Shown piece after piece: positions 1 through 10,024 of a DNA stretch of 64,000 nt (its first letter is position 1; the number at the start of each line of letters is the position of its first letter). A model generated the notes under the pieces. That model worked only from the letters and a program-made list of their open reading frames with translations, was not told where the DNA came from and did no database searches. The DNA is from Leishmania mexicana MHOM/GT/2001/U1103 (lineage: Eukaryota; Euglenozoa; Kinetoplastea; Trypanosomatida; Trypanosomatidae), in the NCBI RefSeq assembly GCF_000234665.1, contig NC_018338.1, positions 23,501 to 87,500 on the forward strand, written 5' to 3'. The position numbers and the translations under genes are program-made.

Positions 1-600
1 CAGGCACGAAAAGAGCTGCCTCGTTTTTCCTTTATTCCCTTTGAAAGTGCACAGCTGACAACCAACAACGTGAATTCGAAAAGCAAAATAAAAAAGATGA
101 TGCAACGAGATGCTGAAGGCGCCACGGTGCAAAAGGGGGCGACGAGGCCACCGCCGTGTTCTGCGCTGTCGAAGTGAACAGCGCAGAACACGCACCGCAG
201 CGTGATGGCGCTAGCTCATGGTTGAATGTCGGCACAGAATCGATTGCCGCGGAAGAGAATGGCTGAAAGCGCCGCGGCGCAACCAAGGCGATGAAAACGC
301 CAAGGTGAGCCGTCGGATGCGCTCAGCAGAGCGGGCGACGAGTGCACCAGCCGCAGCGTACACAACTTGGCGACGGTGCCAGTGTGTTGCATACCCACGT
401 ATAGAGCCGCTGGTATGCCAATAGCAGTGCTTCTTTTTCTTTCCTTTTTTTAGGTAAATGCGGAGCAGCCGTCAAAGAAGTTGAGTCGAAAACACGGCCA
501 ACCGGGGCCCAACGTGTACACGAAGCAAAAGAAAAAGAAGCCACCGTTCGTGAGGGGGTGGGAGGTCGTCGGACGTGTAGACTCGCTGCGCAGAGTCCCT
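1..600. other. Intergenic / 3' UTR of the LMBR1-like gene
   Basis: No convincing gene. Short open frames on both strands overlap each other and lack any family signature. Because the first gene runs leftwards, this stretch should be its 3' UTR and the intercistronic spacer to a gene outside the window. A pyrimidine-rich run on the plus strand near 430-452 is purine-rich on the coding strand, so it is not an obvious acceptor for the leftward transcript. Confidence 0.6.
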
Positions 601-1947
601 CTAAACGAGCCCATCGTCCTCGTCCGCGTCGCTCACCGCGCCGGTCATGCACCGCGGACACACCGTCAGCCACGGAATGGAGAGCGTGAAAACAGCGAGT
701 AGTGCATATTGAAGGACTTGAGCGACATACTTGACCCCGAACATGTGAGGAAGGGTGACCACAAAAACATGGTGCAGAAAAGTGGATGCCGCATAAGTGG
801 AAAAGCTCACGGCGCACAGGTGCAGCACAGCGAACGCCGAGCAAAGCAGCAACAGTGAGTTGAACAAGAGCGCATTGATCATAGTTTCACGGACTCTCAA
901 AGGGTACACTGGGAGAATAAGCACGTGTCCGCTCACTGAGCGACAGCCGACAATGGTGCACCACATGAAGTACATGGCGCAGTAGGCATAGACCAGCGTG
1001 GCCAGCATCGGAAGGAGGCCGTTCAAGAAGCAAATCATGCGGTCCATCAGCGGGAACACATTCAGTATGTTGGACAAAAGAATGTGAAGCACCCACAGTA
1101 CAGTCACAACACCGTTGACGACGCCCATCGCGGCCGCCATGTAGCAACGAAGTGTGTAGGCACCGGAGAGATGGTACGCCGCCTCGTTGCGCTCGCTCTT
1201 CCGTTCGACGTCGCGCACGTCCCGCCTGAAGAGGAGCATCTTCTGGCGCTGTTTTTGATTGGGGCGACCAGCTCCGGCTTGGGCATCGAGACGTCGCCCT
1301 GCGTCGAGAAGGTGCTGAACCTCCATGTTCAGCTTGGCACGAGCCAGTTCGTACTCCGCCTTGGTGATCGGACGCGGACGGTTGAAAAAGGCGGCAACGG
1401 CACGGAGCGGCACAGCAGCGAGGCCCACCCCGGCGAAAATAAAAAGGAAGCACCAGCCAAACGAAGAGGTGGTGGCCACAAAGTACACAAACGGCGGCAC
1501 ATGCGTGAGGGTTCCATCCTTTGTGTCGAGGTGATCGCCCCACAGCCACAAGACGCCAAAGGCAGCTGCGAACATTACATTTGCAGCTACCACCACCGCC
1601 AGGGACGGACGCACCTGCGTCCACACGCTGCTTTGCGTCGGTGACCAGCTCTCGTAGAATACAAAAGCGAACGGTCCGCCGACAAACAAAAGAGAGTACG
1701 CGGCAATCAGCAACCCCTTCCAGGCCCAGGCAAAGTCGAAAGACGGCCTGTCACCCTTCAGTGACACCTCCAGGGGCAGTAGCAGCACCATGTAGCAGGC
1801 CACACAGAGCGTTACTATCACGAGCACTCGCGGGAGCCACGCATCGCCATCCTCTTCTTCTGCGCTGTATCTGCAAACGACGTATACGGCGAGGAAGAGA
1901 ACCAGTACGGCGACAACGCCAGCAGCAATCCAGTCCACGATAAACAT
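601..1947 (-). CDS. LMBR1-like multi-pass membrane protein
   Basis: The 448-residue protein has about nine hydrophobic segments (roughly residues 5-27, 38-60, 78-98, 113-135, 150-182, 255-285, 295-325, 345-375 and 400-430). A charged cytosolic-type loop lies at about 195-250. After the fifth segment a glycine/proline turn leads into an 'FFNRPRPITKAEYELAR' stretch, which is the characteristic LMBR1/LMBD motif (GxGLxxxP ... RP ... EY). The family includes lipocalin-receptor-like and lysosomal LMBD1 proteins, and a role in endolysosomal or plasma membranes is inferred from that only. The ATG at 1947 is preceded on the coding strand by a pyrimidine tract and an AG (1964-1963), giving a 5' UTR of about 15 nt. 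The substrate is unknown. Confidence 0.85.
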   Translation of the reverse strand: MFIVDWIAAGVVAVLVLFLAVYVVCRYSAEEEDGDAWLPRVLVIVTLCVACYMVLLLPLEVSLKGDRPSFDFAWAWKGLLIAAYSLLFVGGPFAFVFYESWSPTQSSVWTQVRPSLAVVVAANVMFAAAFGVLWLWGDHLDTKDGTLTHVPPFVYFVATTSSFGWCFLFIFAGVGLAAVPLRAVAAFFNRPRPITKAEYELARAKLNMEVQHLLDAGRRLDAQAGAGRPNQKQRQKMLLFRRDVRDVERKSERNEAAYHLSGAYTLRCYMAAAMGVVNGVVTVLWVLHILLSNILNVFPLMDRMICFLNGLLPMLATLVYAYCAMYFMWCTIVGCRSVSGHVLILPVYPLRVRETMINALLFNSLLLLCSAFAVLHLCAVSFSTYAASTFLHHVFVVTLPHMFGVKYVAQVLQYALLAVFTLSIPWLTVCPRCMTGAVSDADEDDGLV

Positions 1948-2645
1948 GGGTTGGGATTTTCTCTGTAAAGGGAAGCACTAAAAAAGATCTGAAGGAAAGA
2001 ACTCCTCGTATGGGGCTGCGCAGAGTCAGTGTGGGGCCCGTATTCAGGTAAAGCAGATCCGCGCTGCTTACCTCGACCGCTTGGCCAGTGGTGCGAAGAG
2101 ACACCTCAGCCACTCGAATGGCTGGTTGCACCAATGCGTGGGCAAGGCCGCAGTTGCTTGTATCTCACTTCAACGGGGAGGAGGTGAGGCGAAGCGAACG
2201 CTGCATACCCTGTGCTAAGTAAACAGCGTAGAAACTTGGAAGCGCTAGGAACCACACGCGTCAACTGAAGAAGGAAAAAAAAACGTCGAACATGTATGAG
2301 GCCTGGAATTGAATCAACGTTGAAGTGAAGCGTAAACAAAAAAGTGAAACATGGGTGCATTCATAATAGTGTCTCCCAGCCTCTCCAACGACTGCCAACG
2401 CATTAACCGTCGACGGGCGACGCGGTTGCCTTACGATGGGAGCTTTGTCGCCATTCCTTGCAGCCATCTTGCCTGTATGATTTCCTCTCTCGTCGCTTAT
2501 GTCTCGTATGCTGCCGTGTCGCGCACAGCAGTGCAAACACGCTCACCAAAAATATCATACGTACATCGCCATCACAGAGCTCTCCGCGTGCCGCTCGCCG
2601 GTGGCCCGGCTAACAACCCCCCACACTCCACACCCTCGGGTGGTG
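1948..2645. other. Intergenic spacer between ARL2 and LMBR1-like genes
   Basis: No supported gene. The coding-strand (minus) pyrimidine tract at about 1965-2000 ends in an AG at 1964-1963 and is the probable trans-splice acceptor for the LMBR1-like mRNA. The remainder should be the ARL2 3' UTR. Short frames here are mutually overlapping and featureless. Confidence 0.6.
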
Positions 2646-3206
2646 CTAGCTTGAGAAGTACATGCGCTTTGACACGTCGTCTACCATCCATGAAATGCCA
2701 TCTAGCAACCCCTCACCGGTTGTGGCACTACACGCGCAGAGGTGTACATGGCGCTTGCCTTGTCGAATCGTGTCTACATCAAGCAGCCGGGCAATTTCCT
2801 GCGGTGATAACGCAGTGGGGATGTCAATCTTATTGAGGAAGATGAGCAAACTTGCTCCGGCTAGTCGCTCCTCTTGCAGGAGGTGATGCAGCTCCTCCTT
2901 GCACATTAGCAGTCTCTCCACATCATTGCTGTCGACCACCCACACAAGACCATCCGTGCTTTCAAAGTAGTTGCGCCAGTAGCTGCGCAGGCTTTGCTGG
3001 CCACCCACATCCCACACGTTCAGTGTGCACCCTCGAAACGTCAGAGCAGTAATCTGGAAGCCTAAAGTGGGGCTAATCGAGCTCGTGTCCTTCCCGCAGA
3101 ACTTTTTGACGCACGTAGTTTTCCCGGCGTTGTCCAGGCCTAGCATAAGGATGCGCATTTCCCGCTCCTTACGCTTCGTCTTCTTGATGATAGAGAGAAG
3201 CCCCAT
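2646..3206 (-). CDS. ARL2: ADP-ribosylation factor-like protein 2 (small GTPase)
   Basis: The protein has 186 residues, close to the usual 184 of ARL2. It starts MGLLSIIKK and carries the P-loop GLDNAGKT, the switch I segment [27 protein letters not shown] (switch II, read in two parts: DVGGQ and SYWRNYFE) and the base-specificity motif NKID. The near-identity of the [19 protein letters not shown] region to ARL2 of animals and fungi makes the subfamily call firm. ARL2 works with tubulin cofactors in tubulin folding and also acts as a release factor for lipidated cargo; that is family knowledge. The frame stays open 46 codons upstream to 3344, but the ATG at 3206 gives the normal ARL2 N-terminus, and a coding-strand acceptor-like CAG lies near 3251. 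Confidence 0.95.
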   Translation of the reverse strand: MGLLSIIKKTKRKEREMRILMLGLDNAGKTTCVKKFCGKDTSSISPTLGFQITALTFRGCTLNVWDVGGQQSLRSYWRNYFESTDGLVWVVDSNDVERLLMCKEELHHLLQEERLAGASLLIFLNKIDIPTALSPQEIARLLDVDTIRQGKRHVHLCACSATTGEGLLDGISWMVDDVSKRMYFSS

Positions 3207-4074
3207 CGTGTCGGGCGCCGATGATGCGCTGAGGTGATTTGAAATGTGTGCTGGAATGAGAAACGGCAGCGACCCAGAGCCCCACGCCCACAAGAAACAA
3301 TATTGCAAGCAATGTCTCAGGGCACCACACAAGGCGCGGCGCACTAGACGATCAGCGAAAAAGAGGTGTCAGGGAGAGAACGGCGTTATGCCCCCAAACG
3401 ACACTTGCGTGTGCTAACCCGAACGTCCACAATAATGTGCTTTAATAGAGAGCTGTACTGCATACGCAGCCAGGGGCCAGCGGGGTAAACGTGTGTACCC
3501 CTCCCCCCGCTCCGCAGTGCGGTACACGATGACAAGGTGAACATATCATTAACGAAGTAGCGAACAGAAGGGAATGGGAGTGATTAGACAGGAGAGGTGC
3601 GTGTCGAGAAAATACGAGCATAGCAGATGAGGTGTACGCCAAGCTCGCGCCCCCTCCCACTTGCGATTAGGGCTGCATTCCCGCCTCGCGTTTGAGCTAC
3701 TTACCACCGCTCGAAAGAGCGCGAGACACGTCAGTCACGATACACGCAAGTAGGAAAGCGACGGCACGGTGACGAGAAGTGAGGAGTGTGACAGTCTCTC
3801 TACGCTCAATGTGATGGAGGCAACGAGATGGGGCAGCCGGTTGCGCGTGAATACTTCTTCTTGTTGAGATACCTTTTATCTTTTCTTAGTCCTCCTACCC
3901 GCTACGCGAGACTGTTACCACTACAGAAGAAAAAAAGGAAAGAGAGAGCCAAAACTACTGGGCACTCACACTGCTACAGTGATCGTCGGTGAATGGGGGA
4001 GGGGGCGAGAGACAGGTGGGTCGTGCGGCCGTGGCAACGCGCTCCTACGTCAGTGCAATCAGGCATCCGCGATA
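3207..4074. other. Intergenic spacer
   Basis: No gene supported. On the minus strand this holds the ARL2 5' UTR and acceptor (AG near 3251) and then the 3' UTR of the 119-residue membrane protein. A purine-rich plus-strand run (about 3925-3950) reads as a pyrimidine tract on the minus strand and may be part of processing signals. Confidence 0.55.
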
Positions 4075-4434
4075 TTACCACCAGGCTGCCTTGCGGATGC
4101 TGTCGTCGTAGGCCTCAATGCCCTTGTGAAGGAAGTGCATAAAGGCGAAGATAGGGAACATCGACAGCACGTAGAACTGAATCATGTTGTACAGCCAGGT
4201 GCCCCAGCGAGAGCCGATGGAGAAGTAGGTGCGAACCTGCATGAAGTCCGAGTAGCGCTGCTCGACGCCCGCGACATCCCAAGACTTATTGAAATCGCGC
4301 TTGTGATACTTGGACTCCGTCGCTTCGTACTCAAGGCGGCGCTTCTGCTCCGTGCGACCCCAGCCGTACAGCGTGGGACCCGGTCGAGCCGGAGCCCGGT
4401 TCACCTGGCAACGAAGCAGCGAGCGGCGCAGCAT
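4075..4434 (-). CDS. Small single-pass membrane protein, probably mitochondrial
   Basis: A 119-residue protein of unrecognised family. The first ~20 residues are Arg-rich and free of acidic residues (MLRRSLLRCQVNRAP), like a mitochondrial presequence. The middle is charged (residues 25-65), and one hydrophobic segment near residues 83-104 (LYNMIQFYVLSMFPIFAFM) precedes a short tail ending KAAWW. This build resembles nuclear-encoded accessory subunits of kinetoplastid respiratory complexes or ATP synthase, which is an inference from architecture only. The frame is open much further upstream (to 5019), but a coding-strand pyrimidine tract ending in AG near 4478 separates that part, so the ATG at 4434 is preferred. 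Confidence 0.75.
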   Translation of the reverse strand: MLRRSLLRCQVNRAPARPGPTLYGWGRTEQKRRLEYEATESKYHKRDFNKSWDVAGVEQRYSDFMQVRTYFSIGSRWGTWLYNMIQFYVLSMFPIFAFMHFLHKGIEAYDDSIRKAAWW

Positions 4435-5107
4435 TCTGGCTGTCTGAATCAGGTCGATTGGAATGTGGTGAAATTCTAGAGAGGAAAACACGGAGAAAGA
4501 TACCCAAGGCGAGGTAGCCTCGCTAATATTCACTCGTCGCACTAGTGGCGCCGGTGTAAAAAGTGAGAAGGGGGGAGAAGGTGGGGTGCCACAGGCAGAG
4601 GAAAGGCAACAAGCATGAAGAAGAGATTTGGAGAAGCACTGAAGGGGTAATGAAGCTCGGAAATAGAGATGGAATTGTGAAGAGCATGTGGGCGCCACCA
4701 GGCACTGCAGACGGGCGCATGCAGTCCGTGCGAGGAGGTCCGGCGCTCCAGTTCTCGGCGTGCCCCGCCGCCTCTGCTGTCGGGTAGTCATCCTTGGCGG
4801 AGCAAAACATGATGCAGTGTGATTGTTGTGAAAACGCCCATGTGATATTTCTTTCTCTGGATTTCGCGGTCCATACCTGAGCACGTTTGCGCCAAAAGTC
4901 CTGCTGAAGTCGTCTGGAGCAGGTGTGAACTGGTGAAGTGAAGGCGGCGCGCTGAACTCCGCTGGTGCTGTGTGTTCGTCTCCGTGGATGCAAGCACCCG
5001 TATGCTTGGGTGAAGACAAAGAGCGCTTATCAAGACGGACAGTGGAGAGCTACAACAATGCGCACCTAGACAGCTCGCCTAAGTAGTCGTATGCGCGAAA
5101 AAAAGAA
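4435..5107. other. Intergenic spacer
   Basis: Long open frames cross this stretch on the minus strand but have no recognisable domain and contain the probable trans-splice acceptor (pyrimidine tract followed by AG near 4478) of the downstream gene. Read as 5' UTR/spacer. Nothing else supported. Confidence 0.55.
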
Positions 5108-5980
5108 TTAAAAGCGCCGAGAAAAGTGACGCCCAGTGCGGCCGCCACGGTAGGCGCCGCCGGTTGGAAGCCCGATGGACCCGCCTAGGGCCTTGAAGAG
5201 AGCATACGTCACGGCAAACGGAACAGAGCTTTTGAATGCGGTGCGTAGTGTTCCGTTGAAAAAGAAACGCAAGCCCTCCTCCCGCGCCATAGAAAGAAAA
5301 ACGCCCCCTGCCTCGCGAAAGACGGCCGCCTCAGTCGCCACATAATCCCGCACTGCGTGAACGCCGCCGGAGCGCTCGCTAGGGTATATGGATGAGCGCA
5401 TTGTGTTGCGCACCGGTGCTGTGAGAAAGGTCAGAAGCGCATGGACGCGAAAGGCGTTCCACAGGTCTTCTCCGAAAGACCGGCTGTACGTCTGCTGCAG
5501 TACTGCAAGAGAAATGCCGTACCAAAGCACCCCCACCACGGACGCCGCCAGCGCTCCAGGAAAAAATGAGAGCACACCATAATGCTTCGCGCTAAGCACG
5601 ATGCAGTCCAGTAGCCCCGAGTACCCTCGCTGCACTGGCTTATTGTAACGAGAGCCACCACCATTCATGCGATGGGCAACTGTCCGCACAAACGTTTTGG
5701 TGTATCCAAATAACAAGCCGCCAAGAAGGCCACCGGCAGCGCCGCCTTCGGCAAACACGTACCCGAAGTACAACGCTGCATGCGGTGCTGCCAGCAGCAT
5801 TGGCTGCGAGAGGCTTCCAAGCATACCCCTGTATCGCTTTGTACAGTAGTCTCCCAGATCCTTCGCGCGCGGCAGATGACGCACATCGGCTGACTTCACA
5901 AAGTCACGATAGGGGTACAGTGCAACGATGGTGAAGACGCTGCTGCCATACGCCAAGGCCCCCGTGAGCACAGAAGACAT
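5108..5980 (-). CDS. Divergent mitochondrial carrier-like protein
   Basis: 290 residues from the ATG at 5980, which is the usual size of a mitochondrial carrier family protein. The protein can be read as three related parts of about 100 residues. Parts two and three each show the carrier pattern of a tyrosine or phenylalanine-led amphipathic segment, an aromatic-rich 'GVLSFFPGALAA' or 'GLRFFFNGTLRTAFKSSVPFAVTYALF' stretch, and a membrane helix. The P-x-D/E-x-x-K/R signatures are degenerate, so transport of a defined metabolite cannot be assigned. The very C-terminus is Gly/Arg-rich. Inner mitochondrial membrane localisation is inferred from the family. An upstream in-frame extension of 50 residues to 6130 is possible but less likely. 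Confidence 0.75.
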   Translation of the reverse strand: MSSVLTGALAYGSSVFTIVALYPYRDFVKSADVRHLPRAKDLGDYCTKRYRGMLGSLSQPMLLAAPHAALYFGYVFAEGGAAGGLLGGLLFGYTKTFVRTVAHRMNGGGSRYNKPVQRGYSGLLDCIVLSAKHYGVLSFFPGALAASVVGVLWYGISLAVLQQTYSRSFGEDLWNAFRVHALLTFLTAPVRNTMRSSIYPSERSGGVHAVRDYVATEAAVFREAGGVFLSMAREEGLRFFFNGTLRTAFKSSVPFAVTYALFKALGGSIGLPTGGAYRGGRTGRHFSRRF

Positions 5981-6807
5981 GGCCCTATCCAGCGCTTTTC
6001 CTTCCTGACAGGTGAGACACAAGTCCGCGGCGGTGGTATCCGTCACGAATGTGAAAAGGACAAACCGCACGGTGCGACGAATGGAAAGATGGCCAGGGAC
6101 TAAGCTCAGAAATGTCTCGCACAGTCGCACCGGCTCTCCTCAAGAAAATGTAAGCACCAGAAAGGGAAGCCAAAGGAGTACGAATGGTGAAAAAAACGCT
6201 GAGGTCGGCACAGGGTTATGGAAGGCACAACACCTGAGCTTTCAAGACGGTGGAGGACAGCCAAGCAATCGTTGTTGCTGGACAAAGCGACGAGCGCGCT
6301 GGACCGGAGGGCTAGGAAGATGTAGGCTATTCAGCACGTCAGCAACGTGCCACACTCACACTGTATGACAACTTCACTGAGTCGACCAGTGAGCCTACAA
6401 TTCACTGATTTCTGCGCTAAGGAAGTGTCTGAGAAGCCCGATCTGTGGACGATGAGTCATTCTATGCTGTGGCGTCTATGGTGAATCTATCCTCACACCC
6501 TCCTTCGCGGGCATGATCACAAGCATACACACTTGCACGTCGTAGCTACTGGTGAAGTGGGTTCAGGAAAAAAAAAACGAAAACTGTGAGAGGACTTTTA
6601 AGAGCAGATAGATGAGAAAAACACAAACCTTAATCTGGAATTAGAGCAGTTGCCTTGTACGAAAATACGATGCTGAGCCCCACGATATCTGCATCTGCGG
6701 TCAGTCCAAATCAAAGAACAAATCCGCTTGCTTACATTGCATGAAGGCTTACGTGGCTTTAGCGGTTGCACGATGTCCTCTGTTCAGGGCACAGTCGTCC
6801 ACCGCGC
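5981..6807. other. Intergenic spacer
   Basis: No gene supported. The stretch is noticeably more AT-rich than the first 6 kb. A run of A at about 6568-6578 reads as T on the minus strand and could serve as part of the processing signal for the carrier-like mRNA. The rest should be the 3' UTR of the 315-residue protein. Confidence 0.55.
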
Positions 6808-7755
6808 CTACACTTGTTGAAAAACAGTTTCATTGGGTGCCAGATTGAGACTTTGTCGCAGACCCAATCTTCCTGGAACCTGGAGCTGGTCTGCATTAAA
6901 GAGCTCCCACTGGTCTATTTCGACCAATGTGAAAGCCCTAGCAGCTTGTTTGATGTGCCGCGACAACCTGATGTTGTGATGGAGCAGCTGATCCTGCGAG
7001 AGCCAGAGCCCTCGATTTGGCAAACCACAAACAAACGGATTTTTGGTGACGGCACCAGTCAGCGCATTCATTCCAAGCGGAATCTCATCTGAGACGGAGA
7101 AACCATTGGCAGAGTTGACGTCACTTTTGATTGCTTTGCGAAGCGATGGGTGTAACTTAGCTGCCTCGACAGTCTCCACATCACCAAACCCGATGATACT
7201 AGCCGTGAGACTGATGACAATCGCTTCGTTTCCCTCCTTCAGCTGAAGATAGCCCGATTCTAGGCCTGGGTGGTCCTTGTGAAGCCAAAACGGAGAGGAA
7301 AACTTGAGATCAGCGGCAGCAGCCTGAAGATTATCGACAACCTCCTCGCGTGCAAAGAATAAGCCACTACGCCCGCAGCGGGGAAAAGCAGGCACCTTTC
7401 CGCCTATGCCTATATCCGCAGGCAGCGCCTTCTCAAGAAAAAACGTACGAGGCTCGAAATCGTCGGCCGATTCACCTGTGTTGATAAAGTGAGATGGAAG
7501 GGGGAGTGTAAAGCGCGTTGGGGTGCCGCCTTCCTGTAATGTACCCACCGCCCATGTAGGCACGAAGCGCTGCACTGTAGCGTTCTTTGCAAATTGGTCG
7601 TAATAGGCTCGGTCATGCTTATGTAGCTGAGCCAACAGAGCCATTGCGTTGTGACTTTGAAACACCAAATTGCCGGAGCAGGCGTTACATAATTTACCAA
7701 GCTGTTGACTGGGTGTCAAGGTCTTGGATGCCGGGGCCTTGCGCCGATAAGACAT
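6808..7755 (-). CDS. Conserved-looking protein of unknown family, 315 residues
   Basis: I do not recognise the family. The protein begins MSYRRKAPASKTLTPSQQ, is basic at its N-terminus, has one CxxC near residues 23-26 and no membrane segment, coiled coil or repeat. It is a mixed alpha/beta-looking globular sequence with many aromatic residues. Coding-like composition along its length and a well-placed minus-strand acceptor (T-run then CTTCTCACCAG, AG near 7780, about 25 nt before the ATG) support it as a real gene. Codon third positions are less GC-rich than in genes at the left edge. A basic N-terminus and unknown fold would fit a kinetoplastid mitochondrial protein, but that is speculation. 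Confidence 0.75.
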   Translation of the reverse strand: MSYRRKAPASKTLTPSQQLGKLCNACSGNLVFQSHNAMALLAQLHKHDRAYYDQFAKNATVQRFVPTWAVGTLQEGGTPTRFTLPLPSHFINTGESADDFEPRTFFLEKALPADIGIGGKVPAFPRCGRSGLFFAREEVVDNLQAAAADLKFSSPFWLHKDHPGLESGYLQLKEGNEAIVISLTASIIGFGDVETVEAAKLHPSLRKAIKSDVNSANGFSVSDEIPLGMNALTGAVTKNPFVCGLPNRGLWLSQDQLLHHNIRLSRHIKQAARAFTLVEIDQWELFNADQLQVPGRLGLRQSLNLAPNETVFQQV

Positions 7756-8256
7756 CAGCGAGCGACTTTTTAAGATTCTGGTGAGAAGGAAAAAAAAACG
7801 AGCTTGTCAACCGGAAAAGTTTGAGGCAGTGGCAAAGTTCAACGTTGGTCCTCCTCTGCACTGTGAAGGCACTCGAGCCAAACCCAAGAGAAGAGAGAAA
7901 AGAGACTGAATGTGATAGGAAAGAGGTAAAGAGTGACAGCTGCATTGTGTTGATCTCATTAAAGAGGTCCCTCGGGAGTAGGCAATGAGCACGCTGCATG
8001 TTGAGAACGACGACAGATTCAATGTTGAGGAACGCAAACTGCATCTAAGCCGTGCGCTCCAGTATTCGATCGCCTTTCATTGTGGTGGAAGGAAAAAGAG
8101 CGGGTATGCAAGGCCACAGAATACAGAAAGGCATTTGAAGAAAAGAAAGAGACTGAGTCACAAAAGTGATGAAAGCAAAGCAAGATAAATGTACAGAGCA
8201 AAAAGATGAAGAGACACGAAGCAGCAAGATCAAGATTCCCCTGCTGCTTTGTGCAT
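7756..8256. other. Intergenic spacer
   Basis: Contains the minus-strand trans-splice acceptor of the 315-residue gene (A-run at about 7790-7798 on the plus strand, AG complement near 7780). Otherwise the 3' UTR of the 332-residue coiled-coil gene. No gene supported. Confidence 0.6.
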
Positions 8257-9255
8257 TCAGTACTCGTTGCTCGCATCTGAGCTTGGCACCTGCAGGATTC
8301 CCTGAATTCTGCTCTCTAACTCTAACATCACCGCTTCCACGTCAAGCCCTGAAAAGGATCCGACAACATCACCAACGCTCCTTAGAACTCTTCTGCACTG
8401 CAGCGCAAGCACTTTCCGCTGCATTGCCGCATGAGCACAACTGTCTCGTTGTAAATCCATCGCTTTGCGCATGCGACCCGCCAAATCTACTTGCTGCAGG
8501 CACAGCAGATCTTCAGCACGGAGAAGCTGTCTTTCGCGCTCCTGTTGCTCGGCAAGAAGGCGGTTTAGATGAGTTGCACTGGTGCCAAAGAAACTGCACA
8601 GGAGGCCTTCTCGCTCCTCTATCTCAGCGGCGAGGAGATCAACGCGTGCTGCATATTCATCCCCTTCGAAAAGCAGAACATGCTCCATGCAGCGGGTCTT
8701 CAGGCCGAGATCGCACCCTCGCGCCAGCAGAAGTCTATCTGGGCCGGGTACAACTTCGAGAAGTTCAGTGGGTGAGTCCTCCGTAAAGCGGCTGTGCTGC
8801 AGCACTGCCCGCACAGTCTTCTTAGACGCTACCAGCCCTGCCTCGAATAGTGCTTTGATCCTCTGGAACGATTTGACGTCTGCCCAGTGCTGTCGATCCC
8901 TCTCTTCAAGGGCGGTCGAAAACTGGGCACACTCACGTTCGCGTTGCTCAACCACACGAAGTCGCGACTCCAACTCTGCTGCAAGCGAATCCAAATGCCG
9001 CTCGCGCTCCATCAAGGCAGCTTTAACATCCTTTTTTCTATCATCGAGCAGCCGGGCCGATTGCTTGGCATTCTCACCCTCTGCTTGTAGTTTGCCTTCC
9101 AAAAAAGCAATGTACTTTCTCAGCTCAACATTGGTGGACACCTCTTCTTTCAGTTGCTCTTGAAGAGATTTTGTTTGCTGCTTTTTGTGATCGCAATACC
9201 GCTTCAGAAGTCCGTCTAGCTCGTCACATTTTGCAGCATATTCGGGGCTATTCAT
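8257..9255 (-). CDS. Coiled-coil protein, 332 residues
   Basis: The first ATG of the open frame is at 9255 (MNSPEYAAKCDEL); the frame extends 20 codons further up only through a TTG. Residues about 5-130 and 205-260 are rich in Glu, Lys, Arg, Leu and Gln with heptad-like spacing and read as coiled coil. The central part (about 150-200) contains a short non-coiled segment with 'VVPGPDRLLLARGCDLGLKTR'. There is no membrane segment or catalytic motif. Such proteins in trypanosomatids are often parts of flagellar, basal-body or cytoskeletal structures, but nothing in the sequence proves that. It lies next to a second, larger coiled-coil gene on the same strand. Confidence 0.8.
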   Translation of the reverse strand: MNSPEYAAKCDELDGLLKRYCDHKKQQTKSLQEQLKEEVSTNVELRKYIAFLEGKLQAEGENAKQSARLLDDRKKDVKAALMERERHLDSLAAELESRLRVVEQRERECAQFSTALEERDRQHWADVKSFQRIKALFEAGLVASKKTVRAVLQHSRFTEDSPTELLEVVPGPDRLLLARGCDLGLKTRCMEHVLLFEGDEYAARVDLLAAEIEEREGLLCSFFGTSATHLNRLLAEQQERERQLLRAEDLLCLQQVDLAGRMRKAMDLQRDSCAHAAMQRKVLALQCRRVLRSVGDVVGSFSGLDVEAVMLELESRIQGILQVPSSDASNEY

Positions 9256-10024
9256 TGCTGCTTTCGCGGAAAATGCGGCAGGAGAATTTTGGCAAGCTAA
9301 TTGTCGAGAAAACAACGCAAGAGCGATTGCTTAAGGAGACATAAATCAGCTCTTCGCAAAAAAAAAAAAGCAATAAAGAGGGAAAGGGCAGTTTCGAGTA
9401 TGCTCCATAGTGGCATACTGTCCTTACAGAGAAAGTAGCCTATGACAGAAACGTTGTGGTACCAGAAAGAAGCGTGCTTTGGCATCAGATTCTTTTTTTT
9501 CTAAGAGGGGCACAAACGACATTCACACACCAGAGAGGAAAGTGCTGCCGTTCGTCACAAAGAGTTGAAGAAGCCCTATGGTAGCAGAGATTCTTGATAG
9601 CACCACAGACACGTTTCGAGGATCGTTTTTTTCTCACCCTTCCTCGAGTTCTCTATAAGGGCGGGAAAAGTTGTCACAACTCAGCCGCATAGAAAGGAAA
9701 GAAAACGAAAACACCTTCACAGAACGTCGTTGAGACGATGCGGCAAATCATCTTTGAGGCATCGCGCTCGGTGCATGGTCCTCGAAATCCACTGCCAGAG
9801 GAGGCACCCAGTTGTGAAATGCCACTTACAGGTAATACTAGGCAGATAAACGCGCTGAGGCTGTGCTTCCGCTTAGCGACTGCAAGTGAACACTTGAACG
9901 AGCTGCGAAAAAAAAGCACAATGCTGCTCACTAAATCAAGATCTACCAAACAGAGGAAAGAAAATCTAATGTTTTTTTCAAAAGCGGAAAAATCTACAAC
10001 CGGAAAAAATATATTAAGATGCTT
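9256..10024. other. Intergenic spacer
   Basis: AT-rich. An A-run at about 9359-9370 reads as a T-run on the minus strand upstream of the 332-residue gene and is the likely pyrimidine tract for its trans-splicing. No gene supported. Confidence 0.6.

Noticed and set aside
887..1624. 245-codon minus-strand frame inside the LMBR1-like gene
   Set aside because: Shadow of the coding frame in another phase; GC-rich third positions remove stops.
3207..3344. 46-residue N-terminal extension of ARL2
   Set aside because: ARL2 proteins begin MGLL as here, and the extension holds the likely splice acceptor.
4435..5019. Upstream extension of the 119-residue protein to 314 residues
   Set aside because: Contains the trans-splice pyrimidine tract and AG just upstream of 4434; the extra sequence is featureless.
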